From Faecalibacterium sp. I4-1-79 (GTDB taxonomy: Bacteria; Bacillota; Clostridia; Oscillospirales; Ruminococcaceae), in the NCBI RefSeq assembly GCF_023347235.1, contig NZ_CP094467.1, forward strand, positions 744,001 to 808,000: 64,000 nucleotides of DNA, given 5' to 3'. Positions within the stretch are counted from its first letter, which is position 1, and each line of letters begins with the position of its first letter. Position numbers and translations under genes: made by a program. The notes below the pieces were generated by a model. The model saw only the letters and a program-made list of their open reading frames with translations, was not told the DNA's origin and ran no database searches. This document shows positions 39,340 to 48,034 of this stretch, piece after piece.

Positions 39340-40836
39340 ATGACAAATGTGGCCGGACATTTAAGAGAACAAAACGGTATGTATCAGATGATTCTGAGCT
39401 GGAAAGACACAAATGGAAAGCGCAGAACCAAATCCATCAGCACAGGACTTCCGGTTAAAGGAAACAAAAAAAGAGCTGAATCTCTGTTGCGTAAAACACA
39501 AAAAGAGTTTAACCCTGAAACGATGCAGCAGGTTTCCGACCTGCCGGTATCGGAATATCTGAACCGCTGGCTTCGGGAAAGTGTGATGAACCTTCCGCCC
39601 GAAACCTATGGCAGATATGCTTATGATCTGGGAAGAGTAGTTGTCCCATACTTTGAAAAGAAGCGGCTGTCTTTGAAAGCACTCTCTCCGCGCGATCTGG
39701 AAACATTCTTCCGCTATGAGCGTCAGCAGGAGGAGGCCAGTGTACAGCAGCTTCTTGATTGGCACAAGGAGTTGACCGATGCCCTGCAATATGCCGTTGC
39801 CAATAATTGGCTGAAGGTCAGCCCCATCAAAGAAGTTGACCCCTGCCTTGATAACTCCCCGGTACTTTTCACCGACTTCATCACGGACTGGTTGAAAATG
39901 ATGAAGTCACGAGTGGAAATCACAACCTATGCCAGCTATGAAAGAGCAATCATTCACAAGATCGTCCCATATTTTGAACCGCTCCACTATACATTACAGG
40001 ATATGGAACAGCATCCCAAATACATCCAAGACTTCTACCAGCATGAGTTGGATCGTGGCCTTACGGCAAACACCGTCATTCACTATCACGCCAACATCCG
40101 CAAATGCTTACAGTATGCTTTTCAAATCGGCATGATCCGTTCCAACCCGGCAGATCGCGTTGAACGTCCTCGTAAGGAAAAGTTCAAGTCGGAGATTTAC
40201 AGTGGTGAAGAACTGGAGCAACTTTTCAAGGTGATTCAAGGTGACCCTTCGGAGTTTGGCGTCATCATGGCTGCATTCTACGGGCTGCGGCGCAGTGAAA
40301 TTGTTGGTTTGAAATGGGATGCCATTGACTTTGAGAACAAGAAAATCAGCATTCAGCATACGGTTGTGACCGCAAAGGTCAACGGAACGGTAACGGAAAT
40401 CGCACGAGATAAGACAAAAACAAAGTCGAGCTGCCGGACACTTCCCCTAATCCCTGCCTGTGAGCAGATGCTCAATAAAATGAAAAAGGAGCAGGAGCAG
40501 AATCGGAAGGTCTGCGGCAAAAGCTATTGCAACGATTATCTTGACTATATCTATGTAGACCCGATTGGAAAGCGGATTCGGCCCGACTTTCTGAGTCAGC
40601 ATTTCCCGGATTTTCTGGTCGCACACCAGATGAAGCGTATCCGCTTTCACGATCTGCGCCATAGTTGTGCCAGTCTGCTCTATGCCAATGGCGTGAGCCT
40701 GAAGGAGATTCAGGAGTGGCTCGGTCACAGTGACATCAGCACAACAAGCAACATTTATACACATCTGGATTTCTCCAGCAAGGTGTCCTCGGCGAATGCA
40801 ATCGTCAACATCTTCCCAGAAAACACCAAAGTATAA
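39340..40836 (+). CDS. int: Tyrosine recombinase (integrase) with two core-binding-like domains
   Basis: 498 residues. After an N-terminal beta domain (MYQMILSWKDTNGKRRTKSI) come two successive SAM-like regions: VSEYLNRWLRESVMNLPPET at about 70 and FTDFITDWLKMMKSRVEITT at about 178. The catalytic domain has YGLRRSEIVGLKW (Arg317), HDLRHSCASLLY (His437, Arg440), WLGHSD (His463) and IYTHLD with Tyr473. The usual length is about 390, so one domain is extra. It lies 65 bases from a tRNA-Leu, probably its attachment site. Confidence 0.92.
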   Translation: MTNVAGHLREQNGMYQMILSWKDTNGKRRTKSISTGLPVKGNKKRAESLLRKTQKEFNPETMQQVSDLPVSEYLNRWLRESVMNLPPETYGRYAYDLGRVVVPYFEKKRLSLKALSPRDLETFFRYERQQEEASVQQLLDWHKELTDALQYAVANNWLKVSPIKEVDPCLDNSPVLFTDFITDWLKMMKSRVEITTYASYERAIIHKIVPYFEPLHYTLQDMEQHPKYIQDFYQHELDRGLTANTVIHYHANIRKCLQYAFQIGMIRSNPADRVERPRKEKFKSEIYSGEELEQLFKVIQGDPSEFGVIMAAFYGLRRSEIVGLKWDAIDFENKKISIQHTVVTAKVNGTVTEIARDKTKTKSSCRTLPLIPACEQMLNKMKKEQEQNRKVCGKSYCNDYLDYIYVDPIGKRIRPDFLSQHFPDFLVAHQMKRIRFHDLRHSCASLLYANGVSLKEIQEWLGHSDISTTSNIYTHLDFSSKVSSANAIVNIFPENTKV

Positions 40837-40855
40837 GGAACTGAGTAGAAAAAGA

Positions 40856-40891
40856 AAAACAGCCTAAAATCTTTCGATTCTAAGCTGTTTT
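40856..40891 (+). terminator. Terminator between integrase and tRNA-Leu
   Basis: AAACAGC and GCTGTTTT with TA and AATC/GATT pairs form a stem around TTTC; TTTTAT follows on the plus strand and TTTTTC on the minus strand, so it can serve both converging units. Confidence 0.75.
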
Positions 40892-40900
40892 ATGATGGAG

Positions 40901-40979
40901 TGCCGATGGTGGGACTCGAACCCACATGGTTTCCCGAACGATTTTGAGTCGTTTGCGTCTGCCATTCCGCCACATCGGC
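40901..40979 (-). tRNA. tRNA-Leu (anticodon CAA)
   Basis: On the minus strand the acceptor arm GCCGATG/CATCGGC, D-arm GCG...CGC with GGAATGGCAGA, anticodon arm AACGA/TCGTT with loop CTCAAAA (anticodon CAA), a variable arm, and a T-loop of GGTTCGAGTCC type are complete. No CCA is encoded. The integrase gene lies on its 3' side. It reads UUG codons and probably replaces the broken tRNA-Leu at 41313-41351. Confidence 0.92.
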
Positions 40980-41312
40980 TTATATTCAATTTTGGGACAT
41001 TAGTACCGGTTTCCGAAGATTGGAGGGATGTTCAGGAGGGATGTAAGAAATCCTGCTTCGACAAACTTTCAAAATTCAACGAATACTCGTGGATTTCCTG
41101 CACAGACATGAAAAATCACGAAGCGGATTTTGAGTCGTTTGCGTCTGCCATTCCGCCACATCGGCTGATATTCAATTTTGAGACATTCGTACCGGTTTCT
41201 GAAGATTGGAGGGATGTTCAGGAGGGATGTAAGAAATCCTGCTTCGACAAACCTTCAAAATTCAACGCACACTCGTGAATTTCTCGTACAGACAAGAAAA
41301 ATCACGAAGCGG
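40941..41312 (-). repeat. Two tandem 186-bp units, each with a tRNA-Leu 5' half
   Basis: Units 40941-41126 and 41127-41312 are the same length with about ten differences. Each begins (plus strand) at ATTTTGAGTC, the anticodon loop, and includes the 40-base tRNA 5' half and about 146 bases of flank. A third, different 5' half starts at 41313. Open frames running through them are not genes. Confidence 0.88.
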
Positions 41313-41351
41313 ATTTTGAGTCCCCCTCGTCTGCCATTCCGACACACCGGC
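41313..41351 (-). pseudogene. 5' half of the probable native tRNA-Leu
   Basis: GCCGGTG, D-stem TCG...CGA, GGAATGGCAGA and the anticodon arm GGGGA-CTCAAAA are intact, but past the anticodon loop the sequence becomes TCCGC and does not complete the stem (TCCCC expected). It differs from the complete tRNA in acceptor and D stems with pairing kept, so it is another tRNA-Leu(CAA), cut at the anticodon loop. The promoter at 41373 is 22 bases upstream. Confidence 0.75.
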
Positions 41352-41372
41352 GCATGTTTTTGAACGACTTTT

Positions 41373-41401
41373 ATTATACCGGATTCTATGGGTAAAATCA
41401 A
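41373..41401 (-). promoter_or_regulatory. tRNA-Leu promoter
   Basis: Minus strand: TTGATT (41396-41401), 17-bp spacer, TATAAT (41373-41378). It faces the broken 5' half and, beyond it, the repeats and the complete tRNA about 400 bases away. Confidence 0.75.
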
Positions 41402-41463
41402 GAGGAAGTTTTGCAGCTTTTCTCAAATTGTCCCGTCCGGTGCAAAATACATAACTCCGGTTC

Positions 41464-41492
41464 TTGCCCGGCGGCGCGGGCTGTGCTACACT
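41464..41492 (+). promoter_or_regulatory. Promoter of the SpoIID-like gene
   Basis: TTGCCC (41464-41469), 17-bp spacer, TACACT (41487-41492), about 50 bases before the start codon. Confidence 0.55.
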
Positions 41493-41540
41493 AAGGTCAT
41501 ATCAAAACGTAAAATATGCCCACAAGGAGGGAACCGGACT

Positions 41541-42587
41541 TTGAAACATCTGCATTCTTTTGCCCGCCGCGCGGCGGCTTTTCTGCTGGCGGCGGTGCTG
41601 TGCGTCTGCATCCCGGCGGCAGCGGCTTCGGCTGCCACCACCATCGGCGGGGCCGATACTACCCTGATCCCCGCAGAGGACGAAAACTGTCTCAGCTGGC
41701 TGTTTGGCTCCAAGGATAAGATCACCATGCCCTACCTGAACATCAAGGGACAGGGGCTCAAGCGCAATGTCACGCTGGATCTGGTGGACTGTCTGGTGGG
41801 CATCACCTATACCGAGCTTGGCTCCATTGGCAGCTATGTCAGCGCCAGCGCTGCGCAGCAGGCGTGGAAGGCGCAGGCGGTGGCCATCCACTCTTATCTG
41901 GAATACCACAAACAGTACGGTTCGTCCACCAATGCGCTGATCTACACCCCGGTCAGCCAGATCCCTTCCTCTGCCCGCAACGCCATCCGAAAGGCGGTGC
42001 AGGCGGTCAAGGATGAGGTACTGGTGTACAATGGCAGCGTGTGCGATGCGGTATGGTCGGCCAGTGCAGGCTACAACACCCAGACCGGCGTGTACGGCAC
42101 CTGCGCCAGTCTGGACGCGTGGGGCACGGATGTGCCTTACCTCCAAAGCGTGGAAAGCCCCTACGAGGAGCAGTACCACAACCTGCTGCGCCGGGTGATC
42201 GGCAAGGACTACACCTATATAGAATACAACGACAGCCGCACCGGCGAGCCCTACCAGAGCGCCGACACTACCCACAAGGATCTGGGCGGCTTTGTACGGT
42301 ACAATACGCTGGTGTCCAACGGGCGCAGCTACCGGTACATCAACCAGTTCGTTTCCTCCCGCTACTGCTTTGACTTTGGCACCGATGCCAGCGGCACCCC
42401 CTGCATGACCTACTACGGCTTTGGCCACGGCGTAGGCATGAGCCAGTGCGGCGCAGTGGGATACGCCGCCGAGGAAGGCATGAATTACAAGCAGATCTTA
42501 CAGCACTACTACACCGGGGCGAAGATCCGTACCAGCACTACCCGCAGCGGCGGACTGTTCGGCTGGCTGGCAGGGCTGTTCCGCTGA
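41541..42587 (+). CDS. SpoIID/LytB domain secreted protein (348 aa)
   Basis: A signal peptide (LKHLHSFARRAAAFLLAAVL, cut near ASAA) is followed by the SpoIID/LytB domain: VTLDLVDCLVGITYTELGSI, AWKAQAVAIHSYLEYHKQYG, VWSASAGYNTQTGVYGTCAS and the closing FGHGVGMSQCGAVGYAAEEG. In SpoIID the Glu of the first segment removes stem peptide-free glycan; here Glu in TYTE would match. The start is TTG at 41541 with AAGGAGG ten bases before. A lone cell-wall lytic protein, not evidence of sporulation. Confidence 0.88.
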   Translation: MKHLHSFARRAAAFLLAAVLCVCIPAAAASAATTIGGADTTLIPAEDENCLSWLFGSKDKITMPYLNIKGQGLKRNVTLDLVDCLVGITYTELGSIGSYVSASAAQQAWKAQAVAIHSYLEYHKQYGSSTNALIYTPVSQIPSSARNAIRKAVQAVKDEVLVYNGSVCDAVWSASAGYNTQTGVYGTCASLDAWGTDVPYLQSVESPYEEQYHNLLRRVIGKDYTYIEYNDSRTGEPYQSADTTHKDLGGFVRYNTLVSNGRSYRYINQFVSSRYCFDFGTDASGTPCMTYYGFGHGVGMSQCGAVGYAAEEGMNYKQILQHYYTGAKIRTSTTRSGGLFGWLAGLFR

Positions 42588-42713
42588 ACGTGTTTGACTG
42601 AAATTTTGGAAAAACCTTCTCAAACGCCGCAGGATTTGGTATACTATATCCGTTTGTGAAAAATGAACGGGAAACATAACTGCGTGGAAAAGCGCACGGA
42701 TTGGAGTATCAGC

Positions 42714-45128
42714 ATGGAGTTGGATCAGGAAAAGCAAAATCAGGAGGCCGCCGAGCGCTGTCGTGCACTGGCACAGCGCATCGTGCGGGAGCTGGCTCCC
42801 CGCAGCGTACAGGTGCTGGAGGACAGCGGGCTGCTGGAAAAAGCTTTTTGTAAAATGAATACCGCGGTGGTGCAAAGCGCCCCGGAGCTGCTGGTGGTGG
42901 CAGACCCCCAGTGGGTCAGCCTGCCCGCCGTACAGGCGGAAAAGGTGCTGCTGGTGTGCGCAGAATACGCCGGCATGGCAGACTGCGCAAAGCAGCTTGC
43001 TGCACAGGGCTTCTGCCGGGAGCTTGCATGGAAGGATCACGGCAAGGAGCAGCTGACGGCGCTGTTCTGCCGCATGGACGCTCCGGAGCTGCCGGAGCTG
43101 GAAAACGGCTACGAGCAGCAGCTGGACGTTCTGCGGGAGCGCACCCTGCTGGCTGAGCGCACCGCTGCCGAGCAGTCTGCCCAGCTGGAGCGGCTGCGCA
43201 GCGACCTTTCCCTGAGCCGCAGCCACGAGCAGAACTTGGAAAAGACCCTGAACAGCGTGGTCAACTCCACCTTCTGGAAGGCCAGCTGGCCGCTGCGGTA
43301 TCTGGTAAGCAAGTGCCGCCAGCTGTGGCGCACCTTCCCGCTGTTCGTCTTTTTTGCCACCCTGCGCCGGGTGGGCTTTGCGGGCGTAATGGCACAGGCC
43401 AAGGCCAAAAAGGAGTATAAAAAGCTGTTCCCGGGCAAGGCCATGCCCGCCGACCGCTTTGCGGACGTGGAGCTGCTGGTAAAACAGGCCGCAGACCAGC
43501 CCGCGGCACCCCTGATCAGCATCGTGGTGCCGCTGTACAACACCCCCCACGATTTTCTGGTGGAGCTGCTGGACTCGGTGCAGAACCAGACCTACCGCAA
43601 CTGGGAGCTGTGCATGGTGGATGCCGGACAGGACGCGGACGTGGGTGCCCTCGTGCAGGAGCGCGCCAGCACTGACAGCCGCATCCGCTACCAGAAACTG
43701 GACAGCAACGAGGGCATTGCGGGCAACACCAATCAGGGCTTTGCCCTTGCCAGCGGCGAGTATATCGCCCTGCTGGACCATGACGACATTTTGCACCCCT
43801 GTGCACTGTGGTATGTGGCGGAAGCCATTGCCAAGCAGGGCGCGGACTTTGTGTACACGGACGAAGTGACCTTTGAAGGGGACATCGACCATCTGACGGT
43901 CTACCACTTCAAGCCGGATTATATGCTGGATAACCTGCGCTCCAACAACTATATCTGCCACCTGAGCGTGTTCAGCGCGGCGCTGCTGGCAAAGGTGGGC
44001 GGCGACGAGCGGGCAGAGTTCAACGGCAGTCAGGATTACGACCTCTACCTGCGCCTGACCGAGCAGGCAGAAAAGATCGTGCACATCCCGCATCTGCTGT
44101 ACTACTGGCGTTCCAGCCCGGCCAGCGTAGCCAGCAACATCTCTGCCAAGACCTATTGTCTGGAAGCAGCCATGAAGGCCCTGCGCGCCCACTACGAGCG
44201 CATGGGCGTGCCGGTGGACGCGGTGACCATGGTGCCCAATACCCCGGGCTTCTACAAGACGGATTACACCATTACAAAGCCCGGGCGGGTCAGCGTGCTG
44301 ATCCCCAGCTGCGACCATTCGGGCGATTTACGGCTGTGCGTGGAGTCCATCTACCGCAAGACCACCTACCCGGATTTTGAAATCATCATCATCGAGAACA
44401 ACAGCAAGGAGCCTGCCACTTTCCGCTGCTATGAGCAGCTGCAAAAGGAGCACCCGGACACCCTGCATGTGCTCACATGGCAGGGCACCGGCTTCAATTA
44501 CAGCGCCCTGAATAACTTCGGCGCACGCGCTGCCACCGGCCAGTATCTGCTGCTGCTCAACAACGACACCGAGGTCATCTCTCCCCGCTGGATGGAGGAG
44601 ATGGTCATGTACGCCCAGCAGGACCGGGTGGGCTGCGTGGGCGCAAAGCTGCTCTACCCGGACAACACCATCCAGCACGCGGGCATCGGCTTCGGCTTCC
44701 TGACGCTGGCGGCGCACATGCACAAGAACTTCCCTGTGGGGCACCCCGGCTATATGGGGCGGCTCTCCTACGCGCAGGACGTGTACGCAGTGACCGCCGC
44801 CTGCCTGATGGTGCGCAAGGACGTATACGAGCAGGTGGACGGGCTGGACGAGAGCTTTGCCGTGGCCTTCAACGATGTGGACTTCTGCGTGCGCGTGCGG
44901 GAGGCGGGGTACACCAACGTGTTTACCCCCTTTGCCCAGCTGTACCACTACGAGAGCAAGAGCCGCGGGCTGGACGAAAGCCCGGCCAAGCGCAAGCGCT
45001 TTGCCTCTGAGGTGGAGCGCTTCCAGAAGCGGTGGGCAAAGCAGCTGGCTGCGGGCGACCCCTGCATGAACCCCAACTTTGACCTGATGAAGGAGGACTT
45101 CAGCTTTGACATCAAGCCGCTGGAGTGA
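42714..45128 (+). CDS. Tandem family 2 glycosyltransferase (804 aa)
   Basis: The first 230 residues are helical with a coiled coil (RTLLAERTAAEQSAQLERLR). GT2 domain one: ISIVVPLYNTPHDFLVELLD with DDI in YIALLDHDDILHP. GT2 domain two: VSVLIPSCDHSGDLRLCVES, YLLLLNNDTEVISPRWMEEM and the closing FNDVDFCVRVREAGYTNVFT. Proteins with two GT2 domains build rhamnose-rich wall polysaccharides, which suits the rml genes downstream. TTGGAG seven bases before the ATG at 42714 sets the start over one at 42663. Cytoplasmic side of the membrane. Confidence 0.88.
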   Translation: MELDQEKQNQEAAERCRALAQRIVRELAPRSVQVLEDSGLLEKAFCKMNTAVVQSAPELLVVADPQWVSLPAVQAEKVLLVCAEYAGMADCAKQLAAQGFCRELAWKDHGKEQLTALFCRMDAPELPELENGYEQQLDVLRERTLLAERTAAEQSAQLERLRSDLSLSRSHEQNLEKTLNSVVNSTFWKASWPLRYLVSKCRQLWRTFPLFVFFATLRRVGFAGVMAQAKAKKEYKKLFPGKAMPADRFADVELLVKQAADQPAAPLISIVVPLYNTPHDFLVELLDSVQNQTYRNWELCMVDAGQDADVGALVQERASTDSRIRYQKLDSNEGIAGNTNQGFALASGEYIALLDHDDILHPCALWYVAEAIAKQGADFVYTDEVTFEGDIDHLTVYHFKPDYMLDNLRSNNYICHLSVFSAALLAKVGGDERAEFNGSQDYDLYLRLTEQAEKIVHIPHLLYYWRSSPASVASNISAKTYCLEAAMKALRAHYERMGVPVDAVTMVPNTPGFYKTDYTITKPGRVSVLIPSCDHSGDLRLCVESIYRKTTYPDFEIIIIENNSKEPATFRCYEQLQKEHPDTLHVLTWQGTGFNYSALNNFGARAATGQYLLLLNNDTEVISPRWMEEMVMYAQQDRVGCVGAKLLYPDNTIQHAGIGFGFLTLAAHMHKNFPVGHPGYMGRLSYAQDVYAVTAACLMVRKDVYEQVDGLDESFAVAFNDVDFCVRVREAGYTNVFTPFAQLYHYESKSRGLDESPAKRKRFASEVERFQKRWAKQLAAGDPCMNPNFDLMKEDFSFDIKPLE

Positions 45129-45165
45129 GCCTTTGACCCAAACCGAACTGAAAGGGGGAACGCAG

Positions 45166-45957
45166 ATGGAGCTTTCGGCCTGTATCGTGGTGTATAACGG
45201 CGCCGGGGAGGCCATCAGGGCCGCCCAGACCGTACTGGACTGCACCCGCCGCTACCCGCTCACCTTATATCTGGTGGATAACGCCAGCCCGGACGGCAGC
45301 GGCCAGCAGCTGACCGCCGCCGCCAAGGACGGCACCCTGCGCACCGTCCCCGGGCAGACGGTGCAGGTGCTCTGCCGGCTGGAGAACGGCGGCTTCGGCA
45401 CCGGGCACAACACGGTGCTCTCGCTGCTGCACAGCCGGGTGCACTTTATCCTGAACCCGGATATCCAGCTGACGGCGGACACCCTGAGCGACCTTGCGGA
45501 CTGGATGGCGGCGCACCCGGGCGTGGTGATGACCCGCCCGGGGCTGACCTTCCCGGACGGCAGACCCCAGCAGCTGCCGTTGCGCCGGTGCAATGTGCGC
45601 GCCATGGCCTACCGCCAGCTGCCCTGTCTGCGCTTCTGGGCAAAGTACAACGACCGCTACCTGATGGCAGACAAAGACCTGACAAAGCCAACCGAAATTG
45701 AATTCTGCACCGGCAGCTTTTCGGCGGTGGATACCGCTGCCTTCAAGGCCGTGGGCGGCTTTGACGAGGGGTACTTCATGTATGTGGAGGACGCCGACCT
45801 GACCCAGAAGATGCGCACCCGGGGCAAGGCGTATCTGGTGCCCCAGTACACCGCCATCCACGCATGGCACCGCGCGGCGCACCGCAGCCTGAAGCCTTTT
45901 TTGTGGCAGCTGCGCAGCCTGCTGCGCTACTTTTCCAAGTGGGGCTTTGCGTGGTAA
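45166..45957 (+). CDS. Family 2 glycosyltransferase, WbbL/rhamnosyltransferase-like (263 aa)
   Basis: MELSACIVVYNGAGEAIRAA, LYLVDNASPDGSGQQL, HFILNPDIQLTADTLSDLAD and VGGFDEGYFMYVEDADLTQK form a standard GT-A core with the DxD-like NPDI and the ED acid near the end. Closest in style to WbbL rhamnosyltransferases, which add rhamnose from dTDP-rhamnose. The ATG has GGGGG seven bases upstream; the gene follows the tandem transferase by 37 bases. Confidence 0.85.
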   Translation: MELSACIVVYNGAGEAIRAAQTVLDCTRRYPLTLYLVDNASPDGSGQQLTAAAKDGTLRTVPGQTVQVLCRLENGGFGTGHNTVLSLLHSRVHFILNPDIQLTADTLSDLADWMAAHPGVVMTRPGLTFPDGRPQQLPLRRCNVRAMAYRQLPCLRFWAKYNDRYLMADKDLTKPTEIEFCTGSFSAVDTAAFKAVGGFDEGYFMYVEDADLTQKMRTRGKAYLVPQYTAIHAWHRAAHRSLKPFLWQLRSLLRYFSKWGFAW

Positions 45958-45970
45958 AGGAGGTACTGCC

Positions 45971-46903
45971 ATGAAGATGAGTGAAGTGCTGCTGATCAAG
46001 CTGGATACGAATGGATTTGAGCGTTTTTACAACCGGAAAATGCAGGAATGCGGCTGCACTGTGCTGCCGATCAGCGATTTCCGCCGGGAAAAATACGGCC
46101 TGAGCGTGCTGCGGCCGCTACAGCTCCGGCAGCTTACGCCGCGCTATCTGGCGCAGTATCGGCTGATCGTGCTGTTTGAGGAACCGGCACTGTTTTTGTA
46201 CCTGAAAAAACGGATCGACCCGAGCCGGACAAGGCTGGTGCTCTGGAACTGGAATATCACCAATCGCACATGGCTGCGCGGAAATGCTCCGCTGCGCCGC
46301 CGCTGCGAAAACTGGACGTTTGATGCAGTAGATGCAAAAAAGTTTGGCTGGAAGCTGAACGAGCAGTTCTATTTTGCGCCGGAGGCCCTGCCTGTCCGGG
46401 AAAACGCAGACGGCAAAGCCGGTCTTACGGCATTTTCGGCCTGTGTCGATAAGGGACGCTATCCCATGATGAAGGAAATGCGGGAGGCGCTGCGCAGGCA
46501 GGGCGTTGCCACGGATTTCTGTCTTGTAAGTGAGCCGCTCCGGCGGTATGCGGCTGAGGACGCCGCGTGGATCAAGACAAAAGGACTGCCGTACGAAGAG
46601 TTTTTGCAGCACACCATCCAGAGTGACATTGTGGTGGAGGTGGTGCAGAGCCGGCAGGTGGGCATTACGGTCCGGGCGCTGGAGGCAATGTTCTATCACA
46701 AAAAGCTGATCACGAACAACGCTGCGATCCGTAAGACCCCGCTGTATCATCCGTGCAACGTCCTTATCTGGGAGCCGGGTGCGCAGGAAAAACTGCCTGC
46801 CTTTTTGCAGGCTGCGTATCAGCCGCTGCCGGAAGCGGCAGAAAAACGCTACACCTTTGCAGCATGGCTGGATAACTTTTTGCAGCCGGGAGCAGCAGAC
46901 TGA
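45971..46903 (+). CDS. Putative glycosyltransferase-like protein (310 aa)
   Basis: MKMSEVLLIKLDTNGFERFY and LRQLTPRYLAQYRLIVLFEE suggest an alpha/beta nucleotide-binding fold; QSDIVVEVVQSRQVGITVRA and LEAMFYHKKLITNNAAIRKT resemble the donor-binding part of GT-B transferases. No clear family. AAAGGAGG before the ATG and 13 bases from the previous gene make it part of the polysaccharide operon; a strong terminator follows. Confidence 0.75.
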   Translation: MKMSEVLLIKLDTNGFERFYNRKMQECGCTVLPISDFRREKYGLSVLRPLQLRQLTPRYLAQYRLIVLFEEPALFLYLKKRIDPSRTRLVLWNWNITNRTWLRGNAPLRRRCENWTFDAVDAKKFGWKLNEQFYFAPEALPVRENADGKAGLTAFSACVDKGRYPMMKEMREALRRQGVATDFCLVSEPLRRYAAEDAAWIKTKGLPYEEFLQHTIQSDIVVEVVQSRQVGITVRALEAMFYHKKLITNNAAIRKTPLYHPCNVLIWEPGAQEKLPAFLQAAYQPLPEAAEKRYTFAAWLDNFLQPGAAD

Positions 46904-46925
46904 GTGCAGCCAAAGAAAAATACAG

Positions 46926-46978
46926 GAACGGCTTTGCCAGAGAATTTTTTCTGGAAGAGCCGTTCTTTCTTGCTTTTT
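46926..46978 (+). terminator. Terminator of the glycosyltransferase operon
   Basis: GAACGGCT and AGCCGTTC, with inner CCAGA/TCTGG, form a long stem; TTCTTTCTTGCTTTTT follows. Confidence 0.8.
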
Positions 46979-47124
46979 CTGTATTTTCATAGTAAAATAA
47001 AGTGTACTGCCATCGTCTTTTGCAAAAATGCGGACGCGGCAGACCCAAAATTGTTTACAGCGGACGCAGCTCCGCTTTGAATTAAGCTGCACATCTTTTT
47101 ATCAGAAAAAAGGAGTGCACAAGT

Positions 47125-48012
47125 ATGAAAGGCATTATTCTCGCCGGCGGTGCCGGCACACGGCTCTATCCCTTGACCATGGTCACCAGCAAACAGCTGC
47201 TGCCGGTCTACGACAAGCCCATGATCTACTATCCGCTGTCCACCCTTATGCTGGCGGGCATTCAGGATATCCTGATCATCTCTACCCCTACCGATACGCC
47301 CCGCTTTGAGGCGCTGCTGGGCGATGGCAGCCAGTACGGCATCCATCTGCAGTATAAGGTGCAGCCCTCCCCGGATGGTCTGGCACAGGCCTTTATTCTG
47401 GGCGAGGAGTTCATTGGCGACGACTGCTGCGCCATGATCCTGGGCGATAACATTTTCTACGGCAACGGCTTCTCCAAGCTGCTCAAGAGCGCCGTGGCCA
47501 ACGCAGAGAACAAGGGCCGCTGCACCGTGTTCGGCTACTATGTGCAGGACCCCGAGCGCTTTGGCATCGTGGAGTTCGACAAGGACGGCAAGGTGCTCAG
47601 CGTGGAGGAAAAGCCCCAGCATCCCAAGTCCAACTACGCCATCACCGGTCTGTACTTCTACAACAAGGAAGTGGTGCAGATGGCAAAGCAGGTAAAGCCC
47701 TCTGCCCGCGGCGAGCTGGAGATCACCACCCTGAACGATATGTACCTGAAGAAGGACGAGCTGGATGTGCAGCTGCTGGGCCGCGGCTTTGCATGGCTGG
47801 ACACCGGCACGATGGAGAGCCTTGTGGAGGCTGCCGACTTTGTGCACATGATCGAAAAGCGTCAGGGCATCAAGATCAGCGCACCGGAGGAGATCGCTTT
47901 CAAGTACGGCTGGATCGACCGCGACACCTTGCTGGAAAGCGCCGAGCGCTACGGCAAGAGCCCCTACGGCCAGCATCTGAAGAACGTGGCCGACGGCAAG
48001 CTGCGCTACTAA
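47125..48012 (+). CDS. rfbA: Glucose-1-phosphate thymidylyltransferase
   Basis: 295 residues. [20 protein letters not shown] with the GxGTRLxPxT nucleotide-binding loop, then [28 protein letters not shown] and the C-terminal [20 protein letters not shown] are diagnostic of RmlA/RfbA. It joins glucose-1-phosphate and dTTP to give dTDP-glucose, the first step to dTDP-L-rhamnose, in the cytoplasm. The AAAGGAG site precedes the ATG. It heads the rml operon. Confidence 0.97.
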   Translation: MKGIILAGGAGTRLYPLTMVTSKQLLPVYDKPMIYYPLSTLMLAGIQDILIISTPTDTPRFEALLGDGSQYGIHLQYKVQPSPDGLAQAFILGEEFIGDDCCAMILGDNIFYGNGFSKLLKSAVANAENKGRCTVFGYYVQDPERFGIVEFDKDGKVLSVEEKPQHPKSNYAITGLYFYNKEVVQMAKQVKPSARGELEITTLNDMYLKKDELDVQLLGRGFAWLDTGTMESLVEAADFVHMIEKRQGIKISAPEEIAFKYGWIDRDTLLESAERYGKSPYGQHLKNVADGKLRY

Positions 48013-48034
48013 GCATAAGGAAAGGCACATTGGT

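Noticed and set aside
40892-41278. Plus-strand open frame of 128 codons with an internal repeat
   Set aside because: It translates the tRNA-Leu and its tandem partial copies.
40941-41352. Possible CRISPR-like array
   Set aside because: The units are 186 bp, tandem, without spacers, and are explained by tRNA fragments.
41541-42587. SpoIID homology as evidence of sporulation
   Set aside because: SpoIID/LytB domains occur in non-spore-formers and no other sporulation gene is seen here.
42498-44318. Minus-strand open frame of 606 codons opposite the tandem glycosyltransferase
   Set aside because: The plus strand has clear GT2 motifs; the reverse is a shadow.
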